A stretch of 39,663 nucleotides of DNA from Streptomyces sp. WM6378 (GCF_001279695.1 NZ_LGDD01000333.1:1-39663); one strand, 5' to 3'; positions 30,999 to 39,158 are shown, counted from the first letter of the stretch. Made by a program: numbers and translations. Notes: a model not told the origin generated them from the sequence alone.

Positions 30999-33203
30999 GT
31001 GTCCTCCCCCACCTTCAGAGCAGTCGCCGCCGTCGGCGCCGCGGTTCTGGCGCTGGCCGCCGCGGTGGCGCCGCCCGCGGCGGCCGCGTCCCCGGATGCC
31101 ACGTACACGATCAGCGTCGGATCCCCCGTGCCGTACGCGCACCCGACGGACACCCCCGCCTCGACCTATGTCGACAAGGACGGCACGTTCTACTTCCAGC
31201 AGTCCGCCGCCCTGTACGGCGCGAAGGACCCCCGGTACTGGGACTTCTTCACGGGCACCGACATGGACAGCGCCTCGCGGTCGAGCGCGATCAGCGACGC
31301 GGTGAACCCGGCCAACGCCAACGACAAGAACAACGACACCACCTATCGCTGCAACAACAGCCCGACCGGCCTGGAGGCGACGTACGCGGTCGGCAACGCG
31401 GGCTATGCGCAGAAGAACTACTGCGACCTGTCGGGGATGTGGGTCGACCCGGACACCGGCGACTGGTACGGCCTTGTGCACAACGAGTTCACCCCGGCGC
31501 CGTTCAACGACGGCATCCACTTCGACGCGATCGACTACGCGGTGTCGAAGGACCAGGGCCGCACCTGGACCATCAAGGACCACGCGATCACCTCGCCGTA
31601 CAGCACCAAGCGTGGCGACACCACGCAGTTCCCGCACGAGACGTACTCCTACGGCGACGGCGACCAGCGGTTGTTCGTCGACACCGCGTCGGGCTACTTC
31701 TACGTCTATTACGGCTCGCGGATCGTCGCGAAGGGCGGCAACTGGGAGGACAGCCTCGCGCATGTCGCCCGTGCGCCGATCTCCTCGAAGATGGCCCGGG
31801 GCTCCTGGCAGAAGTGGTACGACGGCCATTGGTCGCAGCCGGGTGTGGGTGGTCTGGAGAGCAACATGGTGCCGGTCGACGGTGCCAGTTCCACCGGGTA
31901 CACGCCGGTCGCCGGTGACTACGACCCCGCCAACGCGGGCACGGTGAGCCAGCAGATCGCGGCGGGTCAACTCCCCACGAAATCACCGCTGTTCGTCATG
32001 AACATCACCTACAACGCCTACCTGGGCCTGTACATCGGCGAGCCCGAGGCGGTGAACGGGACGGCGCCGCAGCGCTTCTACGCGACCGACGACCTCGCGA
32101 GCCAGAAGTGGCACCTGATCGGCGACACCGGCAGCTACACCAACAACTCCTGGTACCGCTGGTTCCTCGACGGCGCGAACCGCACCAACTCCACCATCGT
32201 CGGCAAGACTTTCAGGTCGTACTGCTCCATCGACTGCCAGGGCGGTGCCGGCGGCGAGTACGTGGACGTCACGGTGGGCTCCTCGGCGCCCGCCGCGCCC
32301 CCGGTCGACGTCACGAAGTCGTACCGGATCGGCAGCGGAGACGGCCGGGTCCTGGCCCAGGTCCCGGGCGGCTCGTCGACGACCTCGGGCGCGTCGGCCA
32401 CCGGATCCGCCCTGGAGTCCTGGGTGTTCACGGCAGACGGCGACGGCTCGTACCGCATCGCCAACGCGTCCACCGGCCGGCTCCTGGGCGTCCCCGCCAC
32501 CTCCAAGGCCGGTCGTGCTTGGGGCGCCAAGCCGACCGTCGCCGCCGCCGGGTCGGGCGGCCCCACGGTGGGACAGCAGTGGTTCATCGTCCCCGTGGCC
32601 TCCACCGGGTCCTATCGCCTGGTCAACCGGTACAGCGGTCTCGTACTCGGCCTGTCCGCGCAGGCCGGCCGGCTCGCCGAGACCACGCCGACCCGCAGCT
32701 GGACCGACACCACGGGCAGCGCGGTCGGCGGCGCCCGCAGCGCGGCCGAGCAGACCCTCACCCTCACCCCCACCGGCTCCGCGACCGGCGGTTCCCTGGA
32801 CGGCACCCACACCCTGGTGGCCTCGGGCAAGGCGCTCGACGACCCGGGCCACTCGACGACCCAGGGCACCCAGCTCATCACCTGGAGCCCCAACGCGGGG
32901 GCCAACCAGAACTGGGTCTTCACCCGGCAGTCCGACGGGAGCTACCAGATCGCCAACGGCGAGTCGAAGCTGTGCGTCGACGTCAGCGACAGCTCCAGCG
33001 CGGCCGGGGCGAAGGTGATCCAGTGGGCCTGCACGGGCGGCGCCAACCAGCACTGGGCGGTCACCGCCCTGGCCGGCGGCGGATACACGGTGACATCCAA
33101 GTCCAGCGGACTGCTGCTCACCACGGCCGCCACGACCGACGGAGCACTGGTCACCCAGCAGCCGGACACCGGCTCGGCGCTCCAGCACTGGTCGATCGGC
33201 TGA
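30999..33203 (+). CDS. Secreted protein with Asp-box-bearing catalytic-like domain and ricin-type lectin domain
   Basis: A 734-residue exported protein. The signal peptide (1-30) ends at PPAAAAS. The first domain (about 33-425) has propeller-like strands, the Asp-box SKDQGRTW that marks sialidase-like and other glycosidase propellers, and Trp/Tyr-rich phrases such as MWVDPDTGDWYGLVHNEF and FYVYYGSRIV. The second part (about 430-734) is a ricin-type beta-trefoil with QxW boxes in GANQNWVF, GANQHWAV and LQHWSIG, which bind sugars. It may be a secreted carbohydrate-acting enzyme or binding protein. GTG 30999 has AAGGAG five bases ahead. I cannot assign the first domain to a glycosidase family. 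Confidence 0.83.
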   Translation: MSSPTFRAVAAVGAAVLALAAAVAPPAAAASPDATYTISVGSPVPYAHPTDTPASTYVDKDGTFYFQQSAALYGAKDPRYWDFFTGTDMDSASRSSAISDAVNPANANDKNNDTTYRCNNSPTGLEATYAVGNAGYAQKNYCDLSGMWVDPDTGDWYGLVHNEFTPAPFNDGIHFDAIDYAVSKDQGRTWTIKDHAITSPYSTKRGDTTQFPHETYSYGDGDQRLFVDTASGYFYVYYGSRIVAKGGNWEDSLAHVARAPISSKMARGSWQKWYDGHWSQPGVGGLESNMVPVDGASSTGYTPVAGDYDPANAGTVSQQIAAGQLPTKSPLFVMNITYNAYLGLYIGEPEAVNGTAPQRFYATDDLASQKWHLIGDTGSYTNNSWYRWFLDGANRTNSTIVGKTFRSYCSIDCQGGAGGEYVDVTVGSSAPAAPPVDVTKSYRIGSGDGRVLAQVPGGSSTTSGASATGSALESWVFTADGDGSYRIANASTGRLLGVPATSKAGRAWGAKPTVAAAGSGGPTVGQQWFIVPVASTGSYRLVNRYSGLVLGLSAQAGRLAETTPTRSWTDTTGSAVGGARSAAEQTLTLTPTGSATGGSLDGTHTLVASGKALDDPGHSTTQGTQLITWSPNAGANQNWVFTRQSDGSYQIANGESKLCVDVSDSSSAAGAKVIQWACTGGANQHWAVTALAGGGYTVTSKSSGLLLTTAATTDGALVTQQPDTGSALQHWSIG

Positions 33204-33214
33204 GTGCGCGCGGG

Positions 33215-33252
33215 GCCCGGTCGTCGCCGCAGGAGGGGATCGACGACCGGGC
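33215..33252. terminator. Hairpin terminator after the ricin-type protein
   Basis: GCCCGGTCGTCG (33215-33226) pairs perfectly with CGACGACCGGGC (33241-33252) around a 14-base loop, beginning 11 bases after the stop codon. Confidence 0.82.
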
Positions 33253-33362
33253 CGCCCGCTGGACACAGCGGCGCCGGGCGCCCACCGGAAGGGCACCACT
33301 TGAACGATCAAAATCAGCGGGGGGTTAGCATATGAGCGCCGCCTAGCTCGAAAGATGAACCT

Positions 33363-34808
33363 GTGACTGTCAATGACGACTCGTTCACCAACTGGAAGAA
33401 CCGCGAGGAGATCGCGGAGTCGATGATCCCCATCATCGGGAAGCTGCACCGCGAGCGGGACGTCACGGTCCTGCTGCACAGCCGCTCCTTGGTGAACAAG
33501 TCGGTGGTCAGCCTTCTGAAGACCCACCGATTCGCCCGCCAGATAGCCGGCGAGGAGCTCTCGGTCACCGAGACGCTGCCCTTCCTGCAGGCTCTGACCA
33601 CCCTCGATCTCGGCCCCTCCCAGATCGACATCGGCATGCTCGCCGCGACGTACAAGGCGGACGACCGCGGCCTTTCGGTCGAGGCCTTCACCGCTCAGGC
33701 CGTCGCCGGCGCCATCGGCGAGAACAAGATCGAGTGCCGTGAGGGCCGCGACGTCGTCCTGTACGGCTTCGGCCGCATCGGCCGCCTCGTCGCCCGCCTG
33801 CTCATCGAGAAGGCCGGCTCGGGCAACGGCCTGCGGCTGCGCGCCATCGTCGTGCGCGGCGGCGGCGAGGCGGACCTGGTCAAGCGCGCCTCGCTGCTGC
33901 GCCGCGACTCCATCCACGGCCAGTTCCAGGGCACCATCACGGTGGACGAGGCGACGAGCACGATCATCGCCAACGGCAACACCATCAAGGTGATCTACGC
34001 CAACGATCCGTCCGAGATCGACTACACGGCGCACGGCATCAACGACGCCATCCTCATCGACAACACGGGCAAGTGGCGAGACCGCGAGGGTCTTTCGCAG
34101 CACCTGCGCCCCGGTATCGACAAGGTCGTCCTGACGGCCCCGGGCAAGGGCGACGTCCCCAACATCGTCCACGGCGTCAACCACGACACCATCAAGCCGG
34201 ACGAGCAGATCCTGTCCTGCGCCTCCTGCACCACCAACGCGATCGTCCCGCCGCTGAAGGCGATGGCCGACGAGTACGGCGTGCTGCGCGGCCACGTGGA
34301 GACCGTCCACTCGTTCACCAACGACCAGAACCTCCTGGACAACTACCACAAGGCCGACCGCCGCGGCCGCTCCGCGCCGCTGAACATGGTCATCACCGAG
34401 ACCGGTGCGGCCTCGGCCGTGGCCAAGGCGCTGCCCGACCTCAAGGCGCCGATCACCGGCAGCTCGATCCGCGTGCCCGTCCCGGACGTCTCGATCGCCA
34501 TCCTGAGCCTGCGCCTGGGCCGCGAGACCACCCGCGACGAGGTCCTCGACTACCTCCGCGACGTGTCGCTGCACTCGCCGCTGAAGCGCCAGATCGACTT
34601 CACGACCGCTCCCGACGCCGTTTCCATGGACTTCGTCGGCTCGCGCCACTCCTCGATCGTCGACGCGGGCGCGACCAAGGTCGACGGCGACAACGCGATC
34701 CTCTACCTCTGGTACGACAACGAGTTCGGCTACTCGTGCCAGGTCATCCGGGTCGTCCAGCACGTCTCCGGGGTCGAGTACCCGACCTATCCGATGCCGG
34801 TGCTCTGA
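33363..34808 (+). CDS. gap: Glyceraldehyde-3-phosphate dehydrogenase, long form with N-terminal extension
   Basis: A 481-residue GAPDH. The usual enzyme has about 335 residues; here an extra helical N-terminal part of about 128 residues (NWKNREEIAESMIPIIGKLH onwards) precedes the NAD-binding start VVLYGFGRIGRLVARLL (131-147). The catalytic Cys289 lies in SCASCTTNAI and its His in ETVHSFTNDQ; the end has WYDNEFGYSCQVIRV. Long GAPDHs of this type are known from actinomycetes and some proteobacteria, beside the ordinary glycolytic copy. It oxidises glyceraldehyde 3-phosphate with NAD(P) and phosphate in the cytoplasm. GTG 33363 has only a weak AAAGA ahead. A TTGAAC at 33301-33306 could be a -35 element. 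It stands alone with its own terminator. Confidence 0.92.
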   Translation: MTVNDDSFTNWKNREEIAESMIPIIGKLHRERDVTVLLHSRSLVNKSVVSLLKTHRFARQIAGEELSVTETLPFLQALTTLDLGPSQIDIGMLAATYKADDRGLSVEAFTAQAVAGAIGENKIECREGRDVVLYGFGRIGRLVARLLIEKAGSGNGLRLRAIVVRGGGEADLVKRASLLRRDSIHGQFQGTITVDEATSTIIANGNTIKVIYANDPSEIDYTAHGINDAILIDNTGKWRDREGLSQHLRPGIDKVVLTAPGKGDVPNIVHGVNHDTIKPDEQILSCASCTTNAIVPPLKAMADEYGVLRGHVETVHSFTNDQNLLDNYHKADRRGRSAPLNMVITETGAASAVAKALPDLKAPITGSSIRVPVPDVSIAILSLRLGRETTRDEVLDYLRDVSLHSPLKRQIDFTTAPDAVSMDFVGSRHSSIVDAGATKVDGDNAILYLWYDNEFGYSCQVIRVVQHVSGVEYPTYPMPVL

Positions 34809-34828
34809 CCGCGCGGACCCGCTGACCT

Positions 34829-34866
34829 GGAGGGCAACCGGATGCGACGGCATCCGGTTGCCCTCC
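34829..34866 (+). terminator. Perfect 17-bp hairpin terminator of the GAPDH gene
   Basis: GGAGGGCAACCGGATGC (34829-34845) pairs without mismatch with 34850-34866 around a GACG loop, 20 bases after the stop. The hairpin also shows that the next protein does not start at 34842, which lies inside the stem. Confidence 0.92.
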
Positions 34867-34952
34867 GGGCGTTTCCGGGCGGGCCCGATACCGCGATGCC
34901 GCCTATCGTGAAGAGCACAAGATCGAAGAGGCGTCGCGCGGGCAGGTGCATC

Positions 34953-36188
34953 GTGAACGGGTCCGGCATCGACTACGAGGTGGTGTTCCGGGCGCTGCCC
35001 GGCCCGGTGGCCCTGCTGACCACGGACCTCGTGTACGCCGAGGTCAACGACTCCTTCCTCACCATGACGGGCCGCACCCGGGGGCAGGTCGTCGGCCACT
35101 ACATTTTCGACGTCTTCCCCGACAACCCCGGCGACCCGGACGCGAGCGGCATGCGCAACCTGTTCGCCTCGCTGCGCCGGGTCGCGGAGACCGGCGAGCG
35201 CGACACCATGGCGCTGCAGCGCTACGACGTGGTGGATCCCTCACGTCCCGGCGTGTGGGAGGAGCGGTACTGGAGCCCCGTCAACACCCCCGTATTCGAT
35301 GAGGACGGCAAGGTGGTCCTGATCCTGCACCGGGTGGAGGAGGTCACCGAGCTCATGCGCGCCCGCGACCGGGCCGGCGGGGCGGACGGGGACCGGGCCA
35401 GAGTGCTTGAGGCCGAGCTGTACACCCGGGCCCGGGAACTCCAGGAGCTCAACGAACGGCTGCGCCGGGCCCACGCCCGGGAACACGAGGTCGCCCTGTC
35501 CTTGCAGGCCGCGATGCTGCCCGCGCCGGGGCCGCTCGGCGAGCGCAGCGCGGCGGTGCGCTACCGGCCCGCCGTCGGCGCGCTCAACGTGTGCGGCGAC
35601 TGGTACGACCTGGCCGAGCTGCCCGGGGACCGGCTCGCGGTCGCCGTCGGCGACGTGGTCGGCCACGGACTGGCCGCCGCCGGGGTCATGGGCCAGCTGC
35701 GCAGCGCGCTGAGCGCGGCCTCCCGCGTGGCCGACAGCCCCGCCCGGGCCCTCGACGTGCTCGGTCTTTACGCCCGCTCGGTCGAGGGCGCCGAGTCCAC
35801 GACCGCCTTCCTCGCCGTCATCGACTGGAGCGATCACACCCTGGCCTACAGCAGCGCTGGCCATCCCCCCGCGGCCCTGCTCCACCAGGACGGCACGGTG
35901 GAATTCCTGGACGGTGCGACCGACCCTCCGCTCGGTGCCCGCCCCGAGCCCGTGGCCCGCCCGCAGGCGACCGCGGCCTTCACCGCCGGGGCGAGCCTCG
36001 TCCTCTATACCGACGGACTGGTCGAGCGTCGCCACGAGGACATCGACAAGGGCCTACGCCGACTCGCCGCATCCCTCACCCGCCACCACGGCGCCGGCCC
36101 GGAACCCCTCGCGGACGCGATCCTGGCCGACCTGATGCCGTCCGGCGGCGCCACCGACGACACGGCCTTGATCGTCATCGGCTTGTGA
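34953..36188 (+). CDS. PAS-domain SpoIIE/PP2C-type serine phosphatase
   Basis: About 411 residues from the GTG at 34953. An N-terminal PAS domain (about 1-125: DYEVVFRALPGPVALLTTDL then FLTMTGRTRGQVVGHYIFDV) is joined by a coiled linker (HAREHEVALSLQAAMLP) to a SpoIIE phosphatase domain. Metal-binding acids are in CGDWYDL, GDVVGHGLAAA, LYTDGLVERR and the terminal ATDDTALIVI. Such phosphatases dephosphorylate anti-anti-sigma factors and thereby free sigma factors from RsbW-like kinases. One RsbW-like gene lies about 2 kb to the right, though not adjacent. ATG 34896 is an alternative start. The PAS ligand is unknown. Many paralogues exist in Streptomyces, so partner pairing is open. Confidence 0.88.
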   Translation: MNGSGIDYEVVFRALPGPVALLTTDLVYAEVNDSFLTMTGRTRGQVVGHYIFDVFPDNPGDPDASGMRNLFASLRRVAETGERDTMALQRYDVVDPSRPGVWEERYWSPVNTPVFDEDGKVVLILHRVEEVTELMRARDRAGGADGDRARVLEAELYTRARELQELNERLRRAHAREHEVALSLQAAMLPAPGPLGERSAAVRYRPAVGALNVCGDWYDLAELPGDRLAVAVGDVVGHGLAAAGVMGQLRSALSAASRVADSPARALDVLGLYARSVEGAESTTAFLAVIDWSDHTLAYSSAGHPPAALLHQDGTVEFLDGATDPPLGARPEPVARPQATAAFTAGASLVLYTDGLVERRHEDIDKGLRRLAASLTRHHGAGPEPLADAILADLMPSGGATDDTALIVIGL

Positions 36189-36218
36189 GGTCGTCGTTGG
36201 CCTGTGGGGCGCGACTCT

Positions 36219-36250
36219 GCCCGGGACCGCGCATCGCGCCGATCCCGGGC
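36219..36250. terminator. Hairpin between convergent genes
   Basis: GCCCGGGA (36219-36226) pairs with TCCCGGGC (36243-36250) around a 16-base loop, between the SpoIIE phosphatase stop at 36188 and the stop of the small minus-strand gene at 36274. Likely shared terminator. Confidence 0.65.
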
Positions 36251-36273
36251 TGATGGAGCGTCAGGCCGCGTGC

Positions 36274-36429
36274 CTACCAGTAGTGCCTCCGTCCGCCGAC
36301 CGCGTGGCCGACCGATCCCAGAAGCCACAGGATGGCGCCGATGACGAGCAGGATGATTCCGATGGTCCACAGGATGGAGATGCCGGTCACGAAACCGACG
36401 ACCAGGAGGATGACTCCGAGGACGACCAT
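36274..36429 (-). CDS. Small two-helix membrane protein, DUF6131-like
   Basis: A 51-residue hydrophobic protein: MVVLGVILLVVGFVTGISIL is the first helix, WTIGIILLVIGAILWLLGS the second, and the basic end reads GHAVGGRRHYW. It matches the small DUF6131-type proteins that are common and often multicopy in actinomycetes. ATG 36429 has GGAGGG six bases ahead; the longer open frame to the right is spurious. Function unknown; relatives are considered membrane-stress proteins only by guess. Confidence 0.85.
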   Translation of the reverse strand: MVVLGVILLVVGFVTGISILWTIGIILLVIGAILWLLGSVGHAVGGRRHYW

Positions 36430-36574
36430 GGTGCCCTCCGATCTCGCGGAAGAGTTCCAGCTCCTGATATCCAGCGTAAATCGGTGCTGAGCATTGTGGG
36501 CGGTCCGAGCACCATGATCCTGCTCCCGACGGCCTCGCAACCGAACCAGCGGCTTTCCCGCGGAGCGTCTGGCG

Positions 36575-36967
36575 CTACCCGTTGGTCAACCGCACCTGCA
36601 CATCCACCTCCTGGTCGCCCGCCGCGCTGCCCGCCGCTTCCACGGCGAAGGCCGCCGCGAGCGTCCGGCGCAGCCGGTCCACGGCCACGGGCCCGCCCTG
36701 CAGATCGGCCGTGACGGGCCCGGCGAGCAGCACCCCGGCGACCTCGGACGGCGCGTGGTCGACGACGAAGCTTCCGGCCCAGGCGGCCGGGCGCGGCCCC
36801 TCGCGCCGGCCGGGCACGGTGCCGGCCCGGTCGGAGGCGAAGTGGGCGCCGAGCACCTCGAAGACCGCGTCCGCGTCGGCCGCGGAGCACTCGCCGAGCA
36901 TGACCTGCACCAGGTCGGGGGAGTCGGCCCCGGCGCCCGGGGAGGCCGAGGAAGGTGAGTCGTTCAC
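36575..36967 (-). CDS. Small acidic protein of unknown function
   Basis: About 130 residues from the GTG at 36967, which has GGAGA seven bases ahead. The frame has good coding character (acidic/Ala-rich, predicted mixed helix-strand): SPDLVQVMLGECSAADADAV, FEVLGAHFASDR, SFVVDHAPSEVAGVLLAGPV, EVDVQVRLTNG at the end. There is no signal or membrane segment. I do not recognise the family. It lies on the minus strand 145 bases before the DUF6131-like gene and divergent from the HAD gene. Confidence 0.62.
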   Translation of the reverse strand: MNDSPSSASPGAGADSPDLVQVMLGECSAADADAVFEVLGAHFASDRAGTVPGRREGPRPAAWAGSFVVDHAPSEVAGVLLAGPVTADLQGGPVAVDRLRRTLAAAFAVEAAGSAAGDQEVDVQVRLTNG

Positions 36968-37303
36968 GCTGTTCTCCGTGCTTCTCGCTCGCTTGAAGGG
37001 CCAGTTCGAAAGGGGCGTGGCGTCAGTCCCGACAGAGACAGAAGGAGCAGTCCAGGGCCACAAGGCAGTACGTTGCGATGGCCATTGCGGCCTCCTCGGT
37101 GTCTCGTTCGCTCAGAGTTCACCCATTGCCGAACCTCTCCGGCCGAAACCTCGCCGTTCACCCGCCGCGCGGCAGGATTCGGGTGCGGAGCCGGGGCAAC
37201 CCGTCGCGCCCGGGGGCCCACGAGATGTTGTGGTCTGGTAACGGCGGCATGATCGGCAGAGGGCGGCAGCCCCCGGGCAGGGCGGAACGAAAGGCGTGGG
37301 CAC
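36968..37303. other. Divergent intergenic region upstream of the HAD phosphatase gene
   Basis: No gene was recognised in these 336 bases. The region holds promoters for the two divergent neighbours. The plus strand shows two GTTC-headed 11-base units at 37106-37127 and a further GTTCACC at 37156-37162. Confidence 0.5.
37106..37127 (+). promoter_or_regulatory. Candidate PHO-box-like direct repeat
   Basis: GTTCGCTCAGA (37106-37116) is followed directly by GTTCACCCATT (37117-37127). Streptomyces PhoP binds 11-base direct repeat units that begin like GTTCACC, so this is a possible phosphate-control site about 180 bases before a HAD phosphatase gene. The first unit matches imperfectly, and the distance is long. 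Confidence 0.35.
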
Positions 37304-37978
37304 ATGGCACGTGCGGCTCTCTTCGATGTCGACGGGACCCTCGTCGACACCAACCACCTGCACGTGGTCACGTGGTGGGAGGCGCTGCGCCAGGCCGGAC
37401 ACGACGCGGCGATGCACGACATCCACCGCGCCATCGGGCTCGGCTCGGACGACCTCGTCGCGCACCTGCTCGGCGAGGACCACGACCAGGACGAAGACGG
37501 GAAACTCGCCGCCGCGCACACCGCCCTGTACGGCACCTACTTCGAGCGGCTGCCCCCGCTGGACGGAGCCGGGAACCTGCTGCGGGAGCTGGCCGCCCGG
37601 GGCTGGCGCATCGTGCTGGCGACGTCCGCGGGGGGACCGGAGCTGAAGGCGCTGCGCCGCGCCATCGACGCCGACGACGTCATCGCGGGCGTCGCGAGTG
37701 CGGACGACGTGAGCGAGGGCAAGCCGGCCCCCGACCCGGTTCGGCGGGCACTGGAGCTGGCCGAGGCCGATCCCACGGAGGCGGTGTTCGTGGGCGACAC
37801 CGTCTGGGACATGAAGGCGGGACGCGCCGCGGGTGTGCGCACCGTGGCGCTGCTCTGCGGAGGAATCGCCCGAGCGGACCTCGAAGAAGCCGGCGCGCTG
37901 GCCGTGTACGCGGACACCGCACAACTGCTGTCGCAGCTCGACACCAGCATCTTCGCCCAGATGGAGCGCGGCGAATGA
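37304..37978 (+). CDS. HAD-superfamily hydrolase (phosphoglycolate-phosphatase-like)
   Basis: A 224-residue HAD enzyme with all four motifs: I, FDVDGTLVDT (nucleophile Asp); II, VLATSAGG; III, the Lys in SEGKPAPDP; IV, VFVGDTVWDMKAGRAAGV. The cap domain between motifs I and II is helical, as in the Gph/beta-phosphoglucomutase subgroup. It hydrolyses a small phosphate ester in the cytoplasm; the substrate cannot be read. ATG 37304 has a weak AAAGG some distance upstream. The gene stands alone and is followed by a complex hairpin region. Confidence 0.88.
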   Translation: MARAALFDVDGTLVDTNHLHVVTWWEALRQAGHDAAMHDIHRAIGLGSDDLVAHLLGEDHDQDEDGKLAAAHTALYGTYFERLPPLDGAGNLLRELAARGWRIVLATSAGGPELKALRRAIDADDVIAGVASADDVSEGKPAPDPVRRALELAEADPTEAVFVGDTVWDMKAGRAAGVRTVALLCGGIARADLEEAGALAVYADTAQLLSQLDTSIFAQMERGE

Positions 37979-38043
37979 ACGCCGCAAGCCGGATGACCTG
38001 AAAGCTTTCTGCGCGGCACTTCTCGACCAGCTCGCGCACCGAC

Positions 38044-38096
38044 CGCACCGGAAGGCACTCTGGCACCCAGGGTGCCCTTTCGTATGTGCCGGTGCG
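38044..38096. terminator. Nested hairpin structure, likely terminator
   Basis: Outer arms CGCACCGG (38044-38051) and CCGGTGCG (38089-38096) enclose an inner hairpin GGCACCC (38062-38068) with GGGTGCC (38070-38076). The structure lies 66 bases after the HAD stop and would fold in either transcript direction. Confidence 0.6.
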
Positions 38097-38133
38097 AGGT
38101 TTCCTCTCCGCGCCCCGTGGTAGTCCGCCAGTG

Positions 38134-38156
38134 CGTTCCTTACGTACGAAGGAACG
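38134..38156. repeat. Perfect inverted repeat CGTTCCTT / AAGGAACG
   Basis: CGTTCCTT (38134-38141) and AAGGAACG (38149-38156) are separated by ACGTACG, which itself is nearly palindromic. The AT content is higher than around it. It may be a regulator site or a second terminator hairpin; lying between convergent genes it does not fit a normal promoter position. Confidence 0.5.
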
Positions 38157-38348
38157 AAGGCGCTGGACGGGTTGGGACCATCAGCCGCCGGCGCCGCCGT
38201 GTCAGGCCCCGAGTCGGCGTCAAGTCAAGGGGTGGTGACCTCGGTCGCGATGAGGTCGGTCAGGGCCGGGAACCCCGCCGTCGGTCAGGGCCTGGCGCCG
38301 GCGGTCGGCGACGACCTCGTAGTCCGAGGGCTCGCGAGCCCCCGGACC

Positions 38349-38885
38349 TCATGCCTCGCTGAGGCACCACGTGTCGTCCCACCGTGCCGGTTCGTAGGGC
38401 CCGGTGTCGAAGCACTGCAGGGCGGGGAGGGTCGCCGCCGCGCTCAGAGTGGGCAGCGGCGGCAGCGGACGCAGTGGCCGCAGCGCCTGCGGCTGGGCGG
38501 TGAGGGTGAACCAGACGACCTTGCCGCCGGGGGTGGTGTGGGTGCCCCAGCTGTCGCTGAGGTGGGCGACCAGGGCGAGCCCGCGGCCGCGTTCGGCGAA
38601 GGGCCGCGGTCCGCGGAGGCGCGGCAGGCGGGGGTCGGTGTCGGCTACGGAGGCGGTGAGCCGACCGCGAGCCCAGCGCAGTTCCAGGACGCAGTCGTGG
38701 TCGCCCCGGGCATGGCGGTGGACGTTGGTGAGCAGTTCGCACACGCCCAGGCTCACGGGCTGGATGACGCTCTCCAGGCGCCAGTGGCGCAGGTGGGCGG
38801 CGACGATGCGGCGGACCTGGGGAATGCGGTCAGGCGTCGCGGCGAGGCTCAGGGTGTACTTCCGGGGACTGTCGATGGTGACCAC
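38349..38885 (-). CDS. RsbW-like ATP-binding protein (anti-sigma regulatory kinase type)
   Basis: A 178-residue single-domain GHKL ATPase of the HATPase_c_2 type. The N box is CELLTNVHRHA (about 49-59), followed by VADTDPRLPRL and the Gly-rich lid ERGRGLALVAHL; the fold ends GGKVVWFTL. After about residue 130 there is a Pro/Leu-rich tail of about 45 residues that ends DDTWCLSEA. Members of this family inhibit sigma factors or phosphorylate anti-anti-sigma factors; Streptomyces has dozens of them. GTG 38885 has GGGAG six bases ahead. No sigma or antagonist gene is adjacent; the SpoIIE phosphatase at 34953-36188 is the nearest functional relative. Confidence 0.87.
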   Translation of the reverse strand: MVTIDSPRKYTLSLAATPDRIPQVRRIVAAHLRHWRLESVIQPVSLGVCELLTNVHRHARGDHDCVLELRWARGRLTASVADTDPRLPRLRGPRPFAERGRGLALVAHLSDSWGTHTTPGGKVVWFTLTAQPQALRPLRPLPPLPTLSAAATLPALQCFDTGPYEPARWDDTWCLSEA

Positions 38886-39050
38886 TGCGGCTCCCTTGTC
38901 GGCAGGAGCGGCTCGCCGGCCACTCCCGCGTCCGCAGCCACGCGAGGCCTACCAGAAGTAGCCGATTGAGCACAGCGCGGATTTCTCCAGCATGACCCGT
39001 ACGGCCGCATCCGCAACACGAAGCGCCGGGATCTGTGGCAGGGGGCATCG

Positions 39051-39079
39051 GTGCCCGCCGCCGGCCCGTCGGCGGGCAC
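39051..39079. repeat. GC-rich hairpin upstream of the VOC gene
   Basis: GTGCCCGCCG (39051-39060) and CGGCGGGCAC (39070-39079) are perfect arms around a nine-base loop, 80 bases before the VOC start, in the 273-base divergent region after the RsbW-like start. It may lie in the leader of the VOC transcript. The rest of the region shows nothing certain. Confidence 0.45.
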
Positions 39080-39158
39080 CCGCCGCGCGGCGGCGGGATA
39101 GTGGAAGCGACCGTGGCCGACCGGCTGGTGTGGGGGACTCCTGGAAGCGAGGGTTTTC

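Larger units (their letters stand above)
37979..38348. other. Intergenic stretch between convergent genes with several strong palindromes
   Basis: This 370-base stretch separates the HAD gene from the RsbW-like gene. It holds a nested hairpin (38044-38096) and a separate inverted repeat (38134-38156), described separately. Right of about 38220 the minus strand reads a short possible protein end (LTDLIATEVTTP then stop) that I could not support as a gene. No other feature was found. Confidence 0.5.

Noticed and set aside
34842..34952. Longer start for the PAS-SpoIIE phosphatase
   Set aside because: The start at 34842 lies inside the perfect terminator stem 34829-34866 and the added residues are not domain-like.
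31983..35099. A 1038-codon open frame on the minus strand across the ricin-type protein, GAPDH and SpoIIE genes
   Set aside because: It is antisense to three genes with clear domains, has Asp/Val/Arg-rich composition without motifs, and crosses two strong terminators; a GC-skew artefact.
38223..38345. Possible end of a degraded minus-strand gene (SDYEVVADRRRQALTDG, then LTDLIATEVTTP and a stop in another frame)
   Set aside because: It looks protein-like, but is too short and needs a frameshift; I could not name a family.
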